In this document: positions 8,496 through 18,747 of the stretch, one piece after another
Layout of the letters: each line of letters starts with the position of its first letter
Numbering within the stretch: the first letter of the stretch is position 1
Assembly: GCA_949358305.1 (NCBI GenBank)
Contig: OX442322.1
Coordinates: forward strand, 6,138,001 to 6,202,000
Direction of reading: 5' to 3'
DNA: 64,000 nt
Source of the DNA: Strigamia acuminata
Lineage: Eukaryota; Arthropoda; Chilopoda; Geophilomorpha; Linotaeniidae
Program-made: the position numbers and the translations under genes
The notes under the pieces: model-generated
Seen by the model: only the letters and a program-made list of their open reading frames with translations
What the model was told of the DNA's origin: nothing
The model's database searches: none

Positions 8496-11405
8496 CTAAG
8501 TTCCTGGCCAGAAAAATATTCGTCGTAACCTTTTCACCATGTCGGCCGCGATATCCTGCGCATAACGAGGATGCAGTCGAATGACGTCAAGGCAGCGATC
8601 AAGCAGTGGTGCAGGTATCAAGATTTTTACATCCGAGCCGTGCTCCGCTCTGCTTAGCGGTGTGTTGGGTGAGAACGGGGTATTGATGCACAATTCTCCG
8701 TACCCACCGAACACGAAATCTGGTTTGTATTGCGCCATGGATGGTGGGAGTTGGGACAAAAGATGGTCGTCTCTTTGCCCTTCATCTAACCATTTCATGA
8801 CAGCGCTACAGTCCGGGTCATCTCGCTGGATCTGTCTAACCTCGTCGTAAGACATGATCGTACCAGTGAGACTCTCCGTAACAAGCGTGTGGGCCAACAC
8901 GATTGCAGCTTCTTCCTCGGGTGTGGCCGCCGATGTCGTTTCCACGTCATCTAGGCCTACCTTCGAAAGAGCGACCGCGATCCTGTTGTCCGCGTGCTTG
9001 TTAAACTTAAGCGAAAATCTCACCTGTTGCAGCTGCATCGCCCATCGCACCAAGCGACCTGACGCGCTCGTTGATGACAAAAGCCAGAGCAACGCCATAC
9101 AACCTGTTTCGATGACGAACTTCGAGTACGCGATGAATGGTCGAAAGGAAGCGACTGCCTGCAGAACCGCCAGACATTCCAACTCTGACAGGCTGAACGC
9201 TGTCTCGGCGCCTTGTAGCGCACGACTCGCGTAGGCAACGGGCCTTTTGACTCCTTGATGATCCATCTGTGTGAGGACTGCTCCGAGCCCAACTCTACTT
9301 GCGGCAGCCTGGATGACAAAAGTTCTGTTGAACTCAGGCATAGGAAGCACGCTCCCACGCGCAAGATGATCCTTGAAGAGCTGGAACACACCCTGACACT
9401 CATCAGACCAATTCCACGCAGCGCCGTCATTAAGCAGCGCTTCCAGTGGATTCGAGAGATGTTCCAGGCCCTCGATCGCTGGTGTGTCTCCACCGAACAT
9501 GCCAAGAAAACGTCGCAGCTGGGCGACATTCCCCGGTTGTGGGTAATCCACAATCACCTGAACGCGGCGTTCGTTCGGCCGGAAACCGTACCGAGTCATC
9601 GAATAGCCTAGAAAATCCCAAGAGGTCAATAAAATACATGAACCAGACGGGCTGGCGGTCAAGCAATGTTTGCTCAACCTGCCTAGCACATCTGACAAGT
9701 GCGTTAAATGTTCTTCGAATGTTTTACTGAACACGACGATCGAGTCCAGGTAGGGCAGTGCCCACTTAAACTTCGCTTCGCCGAGTACTTTGTCCATCAG
9801 TCGTTGAAACGCCATAGGAGTATTCAACAAACCGTAAGGTAACTTTACAAATTGAAAAGTACCAAGGGGTGTATAAAATGCTGTTTTAGGTCTGTCAAGC
9901 GGCGCAATCCGTAATTGGAAACACCCCATCGCCAGATCTAACGTCGAAAAAAATATACTCCCCTCTAGACAAGCCAAAATCATGGGGATCGACGGGACTT
10001 GATACCCATCCCTCTCCGTGATAGCATTCAGCTGTCTGAAATCTATACAAGCATCAAAGGTTCCATCAGGTAACATACTTACGACTGGCTGGCTCCTATA
10101 GACACTAACGCTTTCATCTATTTCGCCCCTTTTCAGCGCATTACGCACTAAACGACGAAGAGCTCTCGCCTCCGCTGGGCATGTGTGTTTGACTTTGCAC
10201 GAGAAAGGCGGCGTATCACCCGTGGGGATTAACAACTCCACCGTTAGATGACAACCTGCCGTCTCGCTGAAGGTGTGTCCAAACTCGTCGAGAATACGAG
10301 TCAGTCTCACTTTCCGCATGTCTTCTATTTTACAGGCTTCCAATAGATCTAGTTGATTGGATGACATCGACAGTGCGGCCGCATCAACGCCGTGTTCCAG
10401 CGTGACCCTTGCCCACTTGTCAACATCCGCGCCTTTTTCGTCCAGCTGATCAGGCTGAGGGGCGAAGGGAAACGTCACTCCCGGATTGTCGATATGATAC
10501 CAATCATTCCGGGCAATGCGAATCACAATGCCATTCTCGCCGAGCCAACTGCACCCGAGAAGGATGAAGCTAGACGCGGAAGGTAGCACTGCAAACCGTA
10601 ACCAACCAGCTCCCGTCCGCCAGCTGACATGCACGTTCACCGTCCCGACGGGACTAGTGACTCTATCGCCCGTCATAACCCTAACGAAATCATCGCAGGG
10701 TTCAATCGAGGCTGTTAGTTCGTATTCCTCGGCCGCGGCACTACTCATATACTGCCCAGAAGCAGCAGAATCCATGAGTGCCACCGCGCTGCGGTCGGAA
10801 AAATGAATGTCAACGAGCGGGAGAGGCAAATCCTTTCCCAGTCCGGCCACGTTCACAGTATCCCAGACCGCACCAACGGCTAAGCCGACAAAACAAACTT
10901 GACCGGGCGACGAGCCGTCTGTTACGACGCCTTCGTCTGCTTCAGTCGTTCCTAGAGCTTGGAAGGACGAGATCCGGTCGTAGAGTTTGGCGGGGTCAAC
11001 CACGTCGTTCCCCGCGATCAGATCTGGCGCTCCAACCTGCTCACCTTCGACATCCGAGTCGTCCCGAGCAACGGCTTGAGCAATAGCCGCTCTTCTGGAC
11101 AATTCAAAGATGCGTTTCGAAAAATCGTTCCGGAGTGAAACGGTGGATCTTGCCCAAGCTTCCACCATCTCGGTAACTTCCTTCTGAGCGCGAGCAGCTG
11201 CTTTACGCGCCCGCTTCGCTGCAAAGTTGGACCAACGCGCGCTGCTACGGGCAGCGGCGGCGCCAAGCACTGCCTGCCGCCTGTCGCGTTGATATTCTTT
11301 AATGATTCTCACGACGTCATCCTGCGTCCTCAAATCGCATGGAAAAACGTCGCACAGAATGGCCAGTTCTCTGGCCCAAGCCGGGTCAAGTTCCGTGCTT
11401 GCCAT
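8496..11405 (-). CDS. A2 Gypsy pol-like polyprotein with substituted catalytic sites
   Basis: An uninterrupted frame, about 969 aa from the ATG at 11405 (it is open upstream to 11513). Order: a short Ala/Arg-rich N-terminus without a recognisable capsid or zinc knuckle, a protease-like fold (LMDSAASGQY where DSGA/DTGA is expected), RT (LDLAMG, then YLDS in place of YLDD), RNase H (VIQAAAS for TDAS, IETGC for TDH, IAVALS for ADALS; the Glu of LSELECL is kept) and the start of an integrase zinc domain ending FFWPGT. A conserved-looking C-terminal tail in another frame (about 8403-8495) suggests the integrase core was deleted. Four of the usual catalytic Asp residues are changed although no stop interrupts the frame. 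It may be an old copy decaying, or a protein kept for a non-enzymatic role; the sequence alone does not decide. Confidence 0.8.
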   Translation of the reverse strand: MASTELDPAWARELAILCDVFPCDLRTQDDVVRIIKEYQRDRRQAVLGAAAARSSARWSNFAAKRARKAAARAQKEVTEMVEAWARSTVSLRNDFSKRIFELSRRAAIAQAVARDDSDVEGEQVGAPDLIAGNDVVDPAKLYDRISSFQALGTTEADEGVVTDGSSPGQVCFVGLAVGAVWDTVNVAGLGKDLPLPLVDIHFSDRSAVALMDSAASGQYMSSAAAEEYELTASIEPCDDFVRVMTGDRVTSPVGTVNVHVSWRTGAGWLRFAVLPSASSFILLGCSWLGENGIVIRIARNDWYHIDNPGVTFPFAPQPDQLDEKGADVDKWARVTLEHGVDAAALSMSSNQLDLLEACKIEDMRKVRLTRILDEFGHTFSETAGCHLTVELLIPTGDTPPFSCKVKHTCPAEARALRRLVRNALKRGEIDESVSVYRSQPVVSMLPDGTFDACIDFRQLNAITERDGYQVPSIPMILACLEGSIFFSTLDLAMGCFQLRIAPLDRPKTAFYTPLGTFQFVKLPYGLLNTPMAFQRLMDKVLGEAKFKWALPYLDSIVVFSKTFEEHLTHLSDVLGRLSKHCLTASPSGSCILLTSWDFLGYSMTRYGFRPNERRVQVIVDYPQPGNVAQLRRFLGMFGGDTPAIEGLEHLSNPLEALLNDGAAWNWSDECQGVFQLFKDHLARGSVLPMPEFNRTFVIQAAASRVGLGAVLTQMDHQGVKRPVAYASRALQGAETAFSLSELECLAVLQAVASFRPFIAYSKFVIETGCMALLWLLSSTSASGRLVRWAMQLQQVRFSLKFNKHADNRIAVALSKVGLDDVETTSAATPEEEAAIVLAHTLVTESLTGTIMSYDEVRQIQRDDPDCSAVMKWLDEGQRDDHLLSQLPPSMAQYKPDFVFGGYGELCINTPFSPNTPLSRAEHGSDVKILIPAPLLDRCLDVIRLHPRYAQDIAADMVKRLRRIFFWPGT

Positions 11406-13260
11406 TCTTTTTCCGATTTTTGTCAGTGGTACCTCGTGAGTATGATCAAGACCACGCACAAGCCAGGAGTGGGGAATTATTCGAAAACTTCTCCACTTCC
11501 TATAAACAAACAAACGTCAGGGTCACCTTAACCAATCACTGCCGCCCACAACTAGGTCAACAGTAATTTGCAAAAAGGTTCCAGTTCCCCTTCGGATGGA
11601 ATGTCCAACCACCGGCCATGTGTTGGACCTTCGGGCGCCTTAACGGTGCTTCAAAGATCTACAAGGCTATTTTTAGTAATTTGGCAATGAGGTCTCCGGT
11701 GAAGACAAAAGGTATGCACTGTGGGTGTCATCCTGTTCTTTCATCAGAGTTCACGCTCTTAGGGTTAAGAGTCGATTGAACAGAAGAACTGCGAGGTCAA
11801 TGGTTCAATACCCTGACCGCGTCATGACAATCTGTCACTGATTTAAAATGTACTAAAAAGAATAAAACATAATAAATTATTACAAGATAGTTTTAATTAT
11901 TGAACAACAATAAAAACAACGAATTTTGGCTCTTCTCTGCGCCCCAAAATATAAAATTAGCGGTTAAACTTTGGTTTTTTTTAATCCACGCCCCAAAATA
12001 AAAAATTAGCGAACACTTTTTGGTATTTTTAATCCACGCCCCAAAAAATAAAAAATTAGCGAACACCTTTCTGGTATTTATCCACGCCCCAGAAGATAGA
12101 AACTGGCGAACACCTTTCCGGCATTTATCCACGCCCCAGAAGATAGAAATGGGCGACTGGAAGTTTACTGACACTCCCAAACTAACAAACACAATGCACG
12201 GTTTGCCTTTCCCTTCGTGTTCTAAATTATTCGCGCCAGAACCAAGTAGAAAAAACTGCGTATATCGATTTTTCGTGGCATTTTCTCATCGCGCCCCACA
12301 GCTTCGATGCTAAGGTCGTACGTTTTCCTTTGCGCTGGTGTATACAGAGTACATCTGCCACCAGTTTTAACCCCTGCTGAAAACGCTAAAATCGCGTATT
12401 TTAGGCTTCCTTTGGCATAGCTAGCTCAAGCACCAAATTCACACCCAAAACACCATCAAGGTCGCGATAACCCTGATGAGGCAAAAATCGACTCAGTCAC
12501 CTCAGACAAAGAGTGAAGAGAAATTGGCGACTGAATCTGGACTAGACCGGGTAGACAGCGTTCGGACACGGTCCAATGCCAGGGAAAGTTAGGTCCGATC
12601 CCCAGTGGCGTCACTTCCCAATCCAATCCGGATATGAAAATAGAGTAGAAATAGTATAAGAGAAAGGTTAGGAGAAAAATGTGGCATGTATCACAAAATG
12701 ATCCACACACAGCACATTGAAAACAAAGATAAAAAAGATGTTGGGCTGGATTCACGGTCTCTTTTCAAAGCCGCTAGCCACCCAATTCGTGTTTGCAAAC
12801 ATCCCACGCGCGGTCCGAAAGCAAACACCGTTGGGCTCGACACCCAGGCAGTCCCCTGCAAGGGCCGCCCTCCCCGCTATCCGAGACCCAATTTCGACAG
12901 AATGGCAGCGAAATCGACAAAAATCTGCCATAAGTGGCCACAAAAACACAAAAAAGCCAAAATCATGCCAAACTTCTTCCACCAGTGCCCGGGACAGGGT
13001 TGGAAACCCAGTCTCCGTGTGCCCCAAGGAAGTACGTGCGCCTGTGATTTAAAAGATTACTCAAACCGCTGAAACCAGGAATGTACCTCTGGCCAGTAAT
13101 GAACAGAGCTTGTTGTACCAAACATAGTTCATTGTTGTCCGGACAAGGCACAGGGCTGAACCGGGATATACTGCACCCAGCAGCATGCCCGCCCACCACA
13201 ACAACACCACAACTACACTTCCCGCCAAAAGAACACACTCGGAAGAGGCACCAAATCGCC
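11406..13260 (-). other. A2 spacer between leader and pol
   Basis: Holds the 48-bp minisatellite (11940-12155). Otherwise there is no recognisable gene. Short frames on both strands (for example 12456-13238) show no domain. A capsid/nucleocapsid gag would be expected here but is not visible. Confidence 0.45.
11940..12155. repeat. 48-bp minisatellite, about 4.5 units
   Basis: Units begin at 11940, 11989, 12037, 12085 and 12132. Each starts CGCCCCA, continues with an A-rich segment, TTAGCG or TGGCG, AACACCTTT, TGGTATTTAT and ends TCCA. Units 4 and 5 share AGAAGATAGAAA where units 1-3 have AAAATA-type runs, so the array has two subtypes. Confidence 0.85.
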
Positions 13261-14379
13261 CGACCCTGAGAGAGAAATCAAGGAACCAAATCCACCAATT
13301 GTCCGGTGTGGTGTCGACCCTCTAAGACACTCAACAGCCACTCTCAATTGCCCTTGAGATGATGAAACAGATCAATACCAACATCCCAAACCACAAAATC
13401 TGAGCACCCTCAACTGGTTCCTCCCTCTATAGGTTGCACACCAAGAAATGAAAAATTATAAAATAATAAAAAATAATGGCATCAAGCTTATGTGTTGGTT
13501 GGTCATTGTCGCCCCAAGATGATTAAAGGAAACATCCAGGTCAACTCAAGCCAAAACCAAACACATAAACAAAACATACCTTCAAAATAATAAAAAAATA
13601 AAAATGGTATTAAACTAATGTGTTGGTCGGTTACTGCCATTGCAAAGTGGACCTCAATTAGAACAAAAAAAACAAGTCAAACAAATCCTAGCCAGACCAA
13701 CAAAAAGAAAAATTACCATAAAACAAAAGAAAATTGCACAAATCCCCCAAAAATCTGAGCAATATCCAGCTCAAACCAAGGAAAAAATGTGGCAGAAGAA
13801 AAACAAATGTTTCCCAACCCGGCACCAAAATAGACACACAGTGCAATTGAAAAATAAAGATAAAAGCACTGCGAGGTCAAGTCAGTACAAGGGGAGAAAA
13901 ACACAAAAGATAAGACACCGTGACATGCACCCCTGTGACTGACCGAGGGGTGAGCAAATCTCCCAAAGCCAATTAGAGAAACACATATCACAATGTTTTG
14001 GTTGGTTGCAGTGCGTCTGAAAAAATTAATTTCAGAGCCCCAACCACACCAGCACTGAGAAAAACACAATTTAACAACCTTCAAAATAAAAAAGCACCCC
14101 GCCTCCCACAACTAAACCCACCAGGACCTAAAGTGGTAAACAGAATACCCCCTCAATTCCGGTCATAAAAAAGCAATTAACCCAAGTCCAAAACAAAGAA
14201 AAATGAAAAACAATACAATTGACCCCCGCCAAAAAACAAAGCAAAATGCACAAAAACCTGAAACAAATAGTAAAACAATACGTGACAATGATAAAATTGA
14301 GACAAAAAGCTAACCACAATGAAACAAAGGGTTGAGCATAAAGCAAAACAAAATGGCGGATCAAAAAAAAACTTTCCAA
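13261..14379 (-). other. Untranslated leader of A2
   Basis: Homologous to 1000-2140 of A1, inverted. It includes the duplicated unit of about 140 bp at 13450-13650. Translations in one frame resemble A1 in part (FRRTATNQNI, TDLTSQC), but DNA similarity alone explains this. Confidence 0.6.
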
Positions 14380-14404
14380 GTTCAAATCTCGGACAGGGCC
14401 CTCA
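14380..14404 (-). other. Primer binding site of A2, tRNA-Pro-like
   Basis: Identical to the site in A1 (TGAGGGCCCTGTCCGAGAT then TTGAAC on the minus strand), two bases from the LTR edge. It marks 14407-15000 as the 5' LTR. Confidence 0.6.
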
Positions 14405-14406
14405 AT

Positions 14407-15000
14407 TGTGACTGGTATGGCCTCGCCAGTGCAACTAGGGGACTAATAACACTGGGTAGGGACGCATACATCACGTAATAATAACGAGACTCCCACAATA
14501 TTGGTTGGTTGGCCTTTATTGTCGTTGTCTAGGGGTATGGGGAATCCCGTTACCCGTTGCAGGGGCGCCACGAAGGCGCGCTGCACCGGCAACCGACCCG
14601 TCACACACTGGGCAGAAGTCCAATGTGTGACGAGGTCGGTTCGACTTAACATTCATGTCGCGCTTACCTGCGACCCGCGTATCCGCTCATGGAGGCTGCA
14701 CTACGGACTCCACCGTAGCACTGAGGATCAACGTGGTGAATGGTGAGGAGTGTGGGGTTCAACCTGGGACACTTCTCGTCCCTCTCGATGACTACTTCTC
14801 TCTGGGAGCTGCTGCGGACACGTCCTTCTCAGGCCGTGTCCAACACTCAACTCTCTTCTCTCACTCCACTCCCTCCTCACCACACCACTCCCCTCCCTCC
14901 TCCCCGGGCTAGGTCAATCACCCACAGAGGGATTGACCTTTGGGGCCGTATGGTGGTGTGTGGCAGTGCCGCAGGTCACCCAGGTGGCCTGACGGTCACA
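14407..15000 (-). repeat. 5' LTR of A2
   Basis: 594 bp, TG...CA, near-identical to 2428-3024. Its outer edge (15000) abuts Polinton integrase coding sequence, marking the insertion point. Confidence 0.85.
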
Positions 15001-15981
15001 ATCACATCGACACACTTTGGGCCATTTTAGACCAACAAAATAAAGTGTCCGATATAGAACAGCTGGTAAGTGAATTACACAAGCCGGCACGCAGACATTA
15101 CGTAAGACGTCCGGTTTCGTCGTTCGGGATAAACGATGTATGGCAAATCGATTTGGTAGAGATGGTCCCATTTTCGCGCGTGAACCAGGGGTACAAATAT
15201 TTATTGACGGTGATCGATGCATTCTCCAAATTCGCGTACGCGGTGCCCATCAAATCGAAGACGGGCAAAAACGTAACGGCGGCATTCGAAAAGGTGCTCG
15301 CGAGAGCCGTGTCGGGCCCGACGAATTTGGCATCCGATTGGGGCAAAGAGTTTTACAACTCGCATTTCAAGGCGCTCCTGAAGAAACACGACATCAATCA
15401 TTTTTCCACACACTCCATCTTGAAAGCCAGTATGATCGAGCGTTTCAATCGCACGCTTAAGGAGATGGTGTACAAACATTTTACGTTGAAAGGTTCACGA
15501 AAATGGGTATCGGTTTTACTGCACTTGTTGAGCCGATACAATGCAACGGTGCATAGAACTACCAATATGAAGCCCAAAGACGTCACGCACAAGCACGAGA
15601 AAAGGCTCAGACTGAAATTGCTTCCCGGGCCGGCTACGTCGAAGCCTAAATTCAAAGTCGGCGACAGAGTGCGTATATCCAAATCCAAATCCATTTTTGA
15701 AAAGGGTTTTCTCCAATCTTGGACGAACGAGGTCTTTGTGGTAGATGAGGTCGATTTAACGTACGAACCTCCCGTTTACAAACTTAGAGATTCGCAAGGC
15801 GAACGGATCGATGGTTCCTTTTATACGGAAGAACTACAGAGAACGGCAACCGGGATAAACGACCCCTACTTGGTCGAAAGGGTTATCAGAAAAAAAAGAA
15901 ACGAGGATGGATCATTGAGGTACTTAGTGAAATGGAAAGGCTTAGATGAGTCGCATAATTCGTGGGTCGATGAATATATAT

Positions 15982-16032
<51 letters not shown>

Positions 16033-16061
16033 AAAGAAAAAAAAGAAAGAAAAAGAAATGA
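15001..16061 (+). pseudogene. Polinton/Maverick integrase with chromodomain, 5'-truncated
   Basis: The frame enters from the A2 LTR, and authentic protein begins near HIDTLWAILDQQ. The retroviral-type core has Asp in WQIDLVEM, Asp in ASDWGKEF and Glu in MIERFNRTLKEM. A basic segment (KFKVGDRVRISK) and a chromodomain follow (YLVERVIRKK...YLVKWKGL...SWVDE). This combination is characteristic of Polinton integrases, which act on the termini of these large self-synthesising DNA transposons. The 5' end was removed by A2, and after the chromodomain the frame runs into an (AT)n tract at 15973-16026. The gene is broken at both ends. Confidence 0.85.
15973..16026. repeat. (AT)n microsatellite
   Basis: About 26 AT dinucleotides with one slip, immediately after the chromodomain-coding sequence. 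It translates as a run of Ile/Tyr, clearly secondary to the original gene. Confidence 0.95.
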
Positions 16062-16522
16062 ATAACCTCGAAATATTCAACTCGGCCAATAATGATTTAC
16101 GAATCGATCATTTCAAAAACGTATTACCGATTGATTGTTTGATGCCACTGGCGAGACATCGCGGTAAGAACGAAAGCTTCGTAATAAATTTAGATCCTTT
16201 GACGGGACCGGGTACACATTGGGTGAGTTTGAGTATACGTGACGACGTAGCGGAATACTCCGACAATTTGGGTTGCATTCCCCCGAAAGAAATATTTCAA
16301 TACGTCGGTGAAGACGTAGTCGTAAATTTCAGCACGGATGCGACGTATTCGTCACCGACAAAGGCTGATAACTGCGGAATTTATAGCCTTTTTACGCTGT
16401 ATTTATCAACGAATCTTAACCTCGAACGAAATACAATCAAAAATTATTCTCGCGATGGTCAGTCTAGGTTTGCTTTAATGTACCAAAGTTCAACGGCCGC
16501 CCATAGCCGCATAGCCCCATAG
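16058..16522 (+). CDS. Polinton adenovirus-like cysteine protease
   Basis: 154 codons. The pattern is that of adenain-family (C5) proteases of Polintons: GTHWVSL with the catalytic His, YSDNLG at the acidic position, and DNCGIYS with the nucleophile Cys. The Gln usually about seven residues before the Cys appears as Ser, so activity is doubtful. It follows the integrase in the same orientation, as expected in a Polinton gene set. The last codons run into the CATAGC tandem tract, so the C-terminus is probably altered. No capsid or protein-primed polymerase gene lies in the window. Confidence 0.75.
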   Translation: MNNLEIFNSANNDLRIDHFKNVLPIDCLMPLARHRGKNESFVINLDPLTGPGTHWVSLSIRDDVAEYSDNLGCIPPKEIFQYVGEDVVVNFSTDATYSSPTKADNCGIYSLFTLYLSTNLNLERNTIKNYSRDGQSRFALMYQSSTAAHSRIAP

Positions 16523-16880
16523 CTTCGTAGCCACATATCCACGCAGCTTAATAGCCCCATATCTTAATAGCGCCGTAGCTTCATAGCTTAATAGGCCCCA
16601 TAGCTTCGTAGCTTCATAGCTTCATTGCCCCGTCGCTCATCGCTTCATAGTTTCATCGCCCCGTCGCTCATCACTTCATCGCTTCATCGCCCATCGCTTC
16701 ATCGCCCATCGCTTCATCGCCCATCGCCCCATCGCCCATCGCCCATCGCTTCATCGCCCCATCGCCCATTGTCCCATAGCCGCATGGCCCCCCCATAGCC
16801 CGATAGTCCTATAGCCCCATGACCCCATGGTCCCATAGCCCGATAGCCCCATAGCCCGATAGCCGCATAGCCGCATAGGT
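16490..16880. repeat. Degenerate short tandem repeat (CATAGC/CATCGC)
   Basis: Nearly 400 bp of 6-14 bp units: CATAGCCC, CATAGCTT, CATCGCCC and CATCGCTT. The first and last parts use CATAG and the middle (about 16620-16770) uses CATCG, so the array has expanded as blocks. It is too irregular for a CRISPR array and has no unique spacers. Confidence 0.9.
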
Positions 16881-17188
16881 TATGGATTAAAAACCCATAA
16901 CCTTTAACCCATAATCATACGCTCGCTATAAAGATAATTCAATGTTCATTTTTTTTTTCTCAAAAGTGAAATATTTTTAAAGTTAATCGAAGTTTCATAT
17001 TTTTCAATTTTACCGAGAAAATGTTTCAAATCGAGCGGACGGTGTTCAAACATTTAACGGCATGTAAATATAATTACTGTCGATTTTTTTTTTCAAAAAA
17101 GAAAAAATGAAAAAAATTTTGTATATATAAAAAAAAGAAATAGATCGAACCCAATTTGAGAAAAAAAATAATAAGAATAAACGAGACA

Positions 17189-17470
17189 ATGTATCTATTC
17201 GTACTTCAACAAAACAAAACATCCGAAGAGAGATTAATCATTTTGAAACAACTGTCAACATTCGTCACAGTTCATTGGGGCAGCGCGATAAAAGACAAAA
17301 CCGATTCGTTAATGCTTTGGCATCCACATCAACTCGTAAAGAAACAGACTCTGCAAGAGAGGTTGGGGAAATTCTACACCTTAAATATTTCTGAGATAAA
17401 GTTCCTACATGACGGAATTACTCTATCAGACCTTAACGAATTAGCAAAAATCAATCACTTGTTCGGCTAA
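17189..17470 (+). CDS. Hypothetical protein in the Polinton remnant
   Basis: About 94 codons from the ATG at 17189 (open from 17156). It has a mixed-charge, soluble composition (LFVLQQNKTSEERLIILKQL...LLRSDLNEL-like C-terminus) and low-complexity-free sequence in an AT-rich setting. It may be a Polinton accessory gene because it follows the protease on the same strand, but I recognise no family, and a chance frame cannot be excluded. The flanks 16881-17155 and 17471-17680 hold only AT-rich DNA, including a short CATATAAGGCATAAA tandem at 17484-17532. Confidence 0.35.
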   Translation: MYLFVLQQNKTSEERLIILKQLSTFVTVHWGSAIKDKTDSLMLWHPHQLVKKQTLQERLGKFYTLNISEIKFLHDGITLSDLNELAKINHLFG

Positions 17471-17680
17471 TCGAAACGAGTAAACATATAAACATATAAG
17501 GCATAAACATGTAAACATATAAGGCATAAACATTAATCGATTAAACCAATTCATATAGCTAAAAAAAAAGGTTAATCAATTATTATAGCTAAAGAGATTA
17601 ATCAATCATTATAGCTAAAAAGGTTAGGGGTTACAACCCCTAACCTTAACCAAGCTAAAGTATAGACTTAATATATAAAA

Positions 17681-18093
17681 ATAAAATAAAAACTTACTTT
17701 GACGGTGAGCTTCTTTTTCCATTTTTCCTTCCACTTTGGGAAAAATATGGAATTGTGTCCGTCATGTGAATACTTCCGTCTTTCTTCCGAAGTTGATGAG
17801 AAAAAAATTGAAACGTCCAGCGTGGAAACAGCAGCCTTTTCAAGTGTGAGGGGTGGGAACCACTGATTTAATGTGGGGTTTGATGTCCTTTATATACATT
17901 TTTAATTATGTTAATGGGCTAGTCCATTATTCGCGGGTAAACGATCTCTGATTGGCTGGTTTTTACCTTTTCTGCCGTTTCACCCCTCAAAAAAATCCGC
18001 CTTGAAAAAATAGTCCGCCTCGAAAAATTAAAGAATCAATTATGGCGACATACCAAATCTAACCCTCAGATGCTCGGCTGCGTTTTTTTTAGG
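17681..18093 (-). repeat. Left arm of a 0.4-kb inverted repeat, with promoter and first exon
   Basis: This arm pairs with 18748-19170. Read on the minus strand it runs: GAGGGTTAG, GGCGGACTA, a CCAATCA box, AATGGACTAG, TATA, initiator, a block containing TTTCCACGCTGGACGTTTCA, a short ATG frame and CAAAGTAAGT. Sequence similarity is high at the promoter core and exon and lower between them. It may be one TIR of a DNA transposon or an inverted duplication. Confidence 0.75.
17863..17897 (-). promoter_or_regulatory. Core promoter (TATA + initiator), leftward
   Basis: The minus strand shows TATATAAAGG near 17896 and ATCAGTGG about 32 bases downstream (A at 17864), the spacing expected of a TATA/Inr promoter. 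A CCAATCA box lies further upstream. Both elements are present in the opposite arm. Confidence 0.6.
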
Positions 18094-18584
18094 CTCCTCA
18101 AATATCATTTAAAAAAATTAAATAATTAATCAATTCACGCGTGGTTCACGATATTTCATCAGTTTTGCAGCAATACACGAAACAATGATGCAATAATGGA
18201 GGTAGATTGATTAATTAGGGCTAGAAAAAAATACCGAAAGGTAGAAACTTCTACTTTTTTTTAAAGGAAAGAGGAATGCCAGTTTAGTAAACCGACATAT
18301 TTAAAAAACATGCTTGCCGCAATAAAAATTGATAAATTTTGGGCTGGAAACGATCTCAAAAACGATCCGTTTACACAATTAAAACTACCGAAACGCACTT
18401 TCGTTCGTATTACGCGAACCATTAGGCCTAGAAGTTCGTTCTTTTTTTACGAAGAAAGCTCGTTCTTTTGTCTACGTCTCGATGTATTTTATAAAATTTT
18501 TGGCGCTTTTAAAAGTACTTTATTTTGACGCCGAAAGTACCGTTAAAACACTGAATTGGCATCCATTTTGATTTAGTCATTAAT

Positions 18585-18721
18585 CATTCGCCCCCACCGA
18601 ATGGAGGGAGGCGGAACATCAAGGTCACTTCTACAACTTAAAGTCGCCACATGGAGTTGTAGTAGTGGAGTTGTAAAAATGACCCTGATGTCCCGCCTCC
18701 CTCCATTCAGTGGTGCGAATG
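18585..18721. repeat. 137-bp foldback (imperfect palindrome)
   Basis: Arms of about 54 bp, starting CATTCGC and ending GCGAATG, share GAATGGAGGGAGGCGG and TACAACT with a few mismatches. The loop is about 30 bp. It lies in the centre of the larger inverted repeat and resembles a foldback MITE; no TSD is evident. The rest of 18094-18747 shows no supported gene. Confidence 0.8.
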
Positions 18722-18747
18722 ACTGGTGTCAAATTCATCGTTGTTTG

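Larger units (their letters stand above)
2428..15000 (-). mobile_element. Large Gypsy-type LTR retrotransposon A2
   Basis: The minus-strand order is 5' LTR (15000-14407), primer site, leader with tandem repeats, spacer with a 48-bp minisatellite, pol ORF (11405-8496), AT-rich spacer, splice acceptor, ORF3 (6073-3750), 3' UTR, polypurine tract and 3' LTR (3024-2428). The length of 12.6 kb and the plan match element B (39315-52808). The right end interrupts a Polinton integrase gene. The bases beside the LTRs do not form a matching TSD (GCGC on the left, ATCA on the right), so the left end may have been rearranged, possibly together with A1. It is non-autonomous as it stands: pol is internally deleted and catalytically substituted, and ORF3 has a frameshift. 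Confidence 0.8.

Noticed and set aside
2428-15000. TSD for A2
   Set aside because: The flanks GCGC and ATCA do not match; no duplication could be claimed.
16490-16880. CRISPR-like repeat array
   Set aside because: Units are short, variable and contiguous, with no unique spacers, in a eukaryotic transposon setting.
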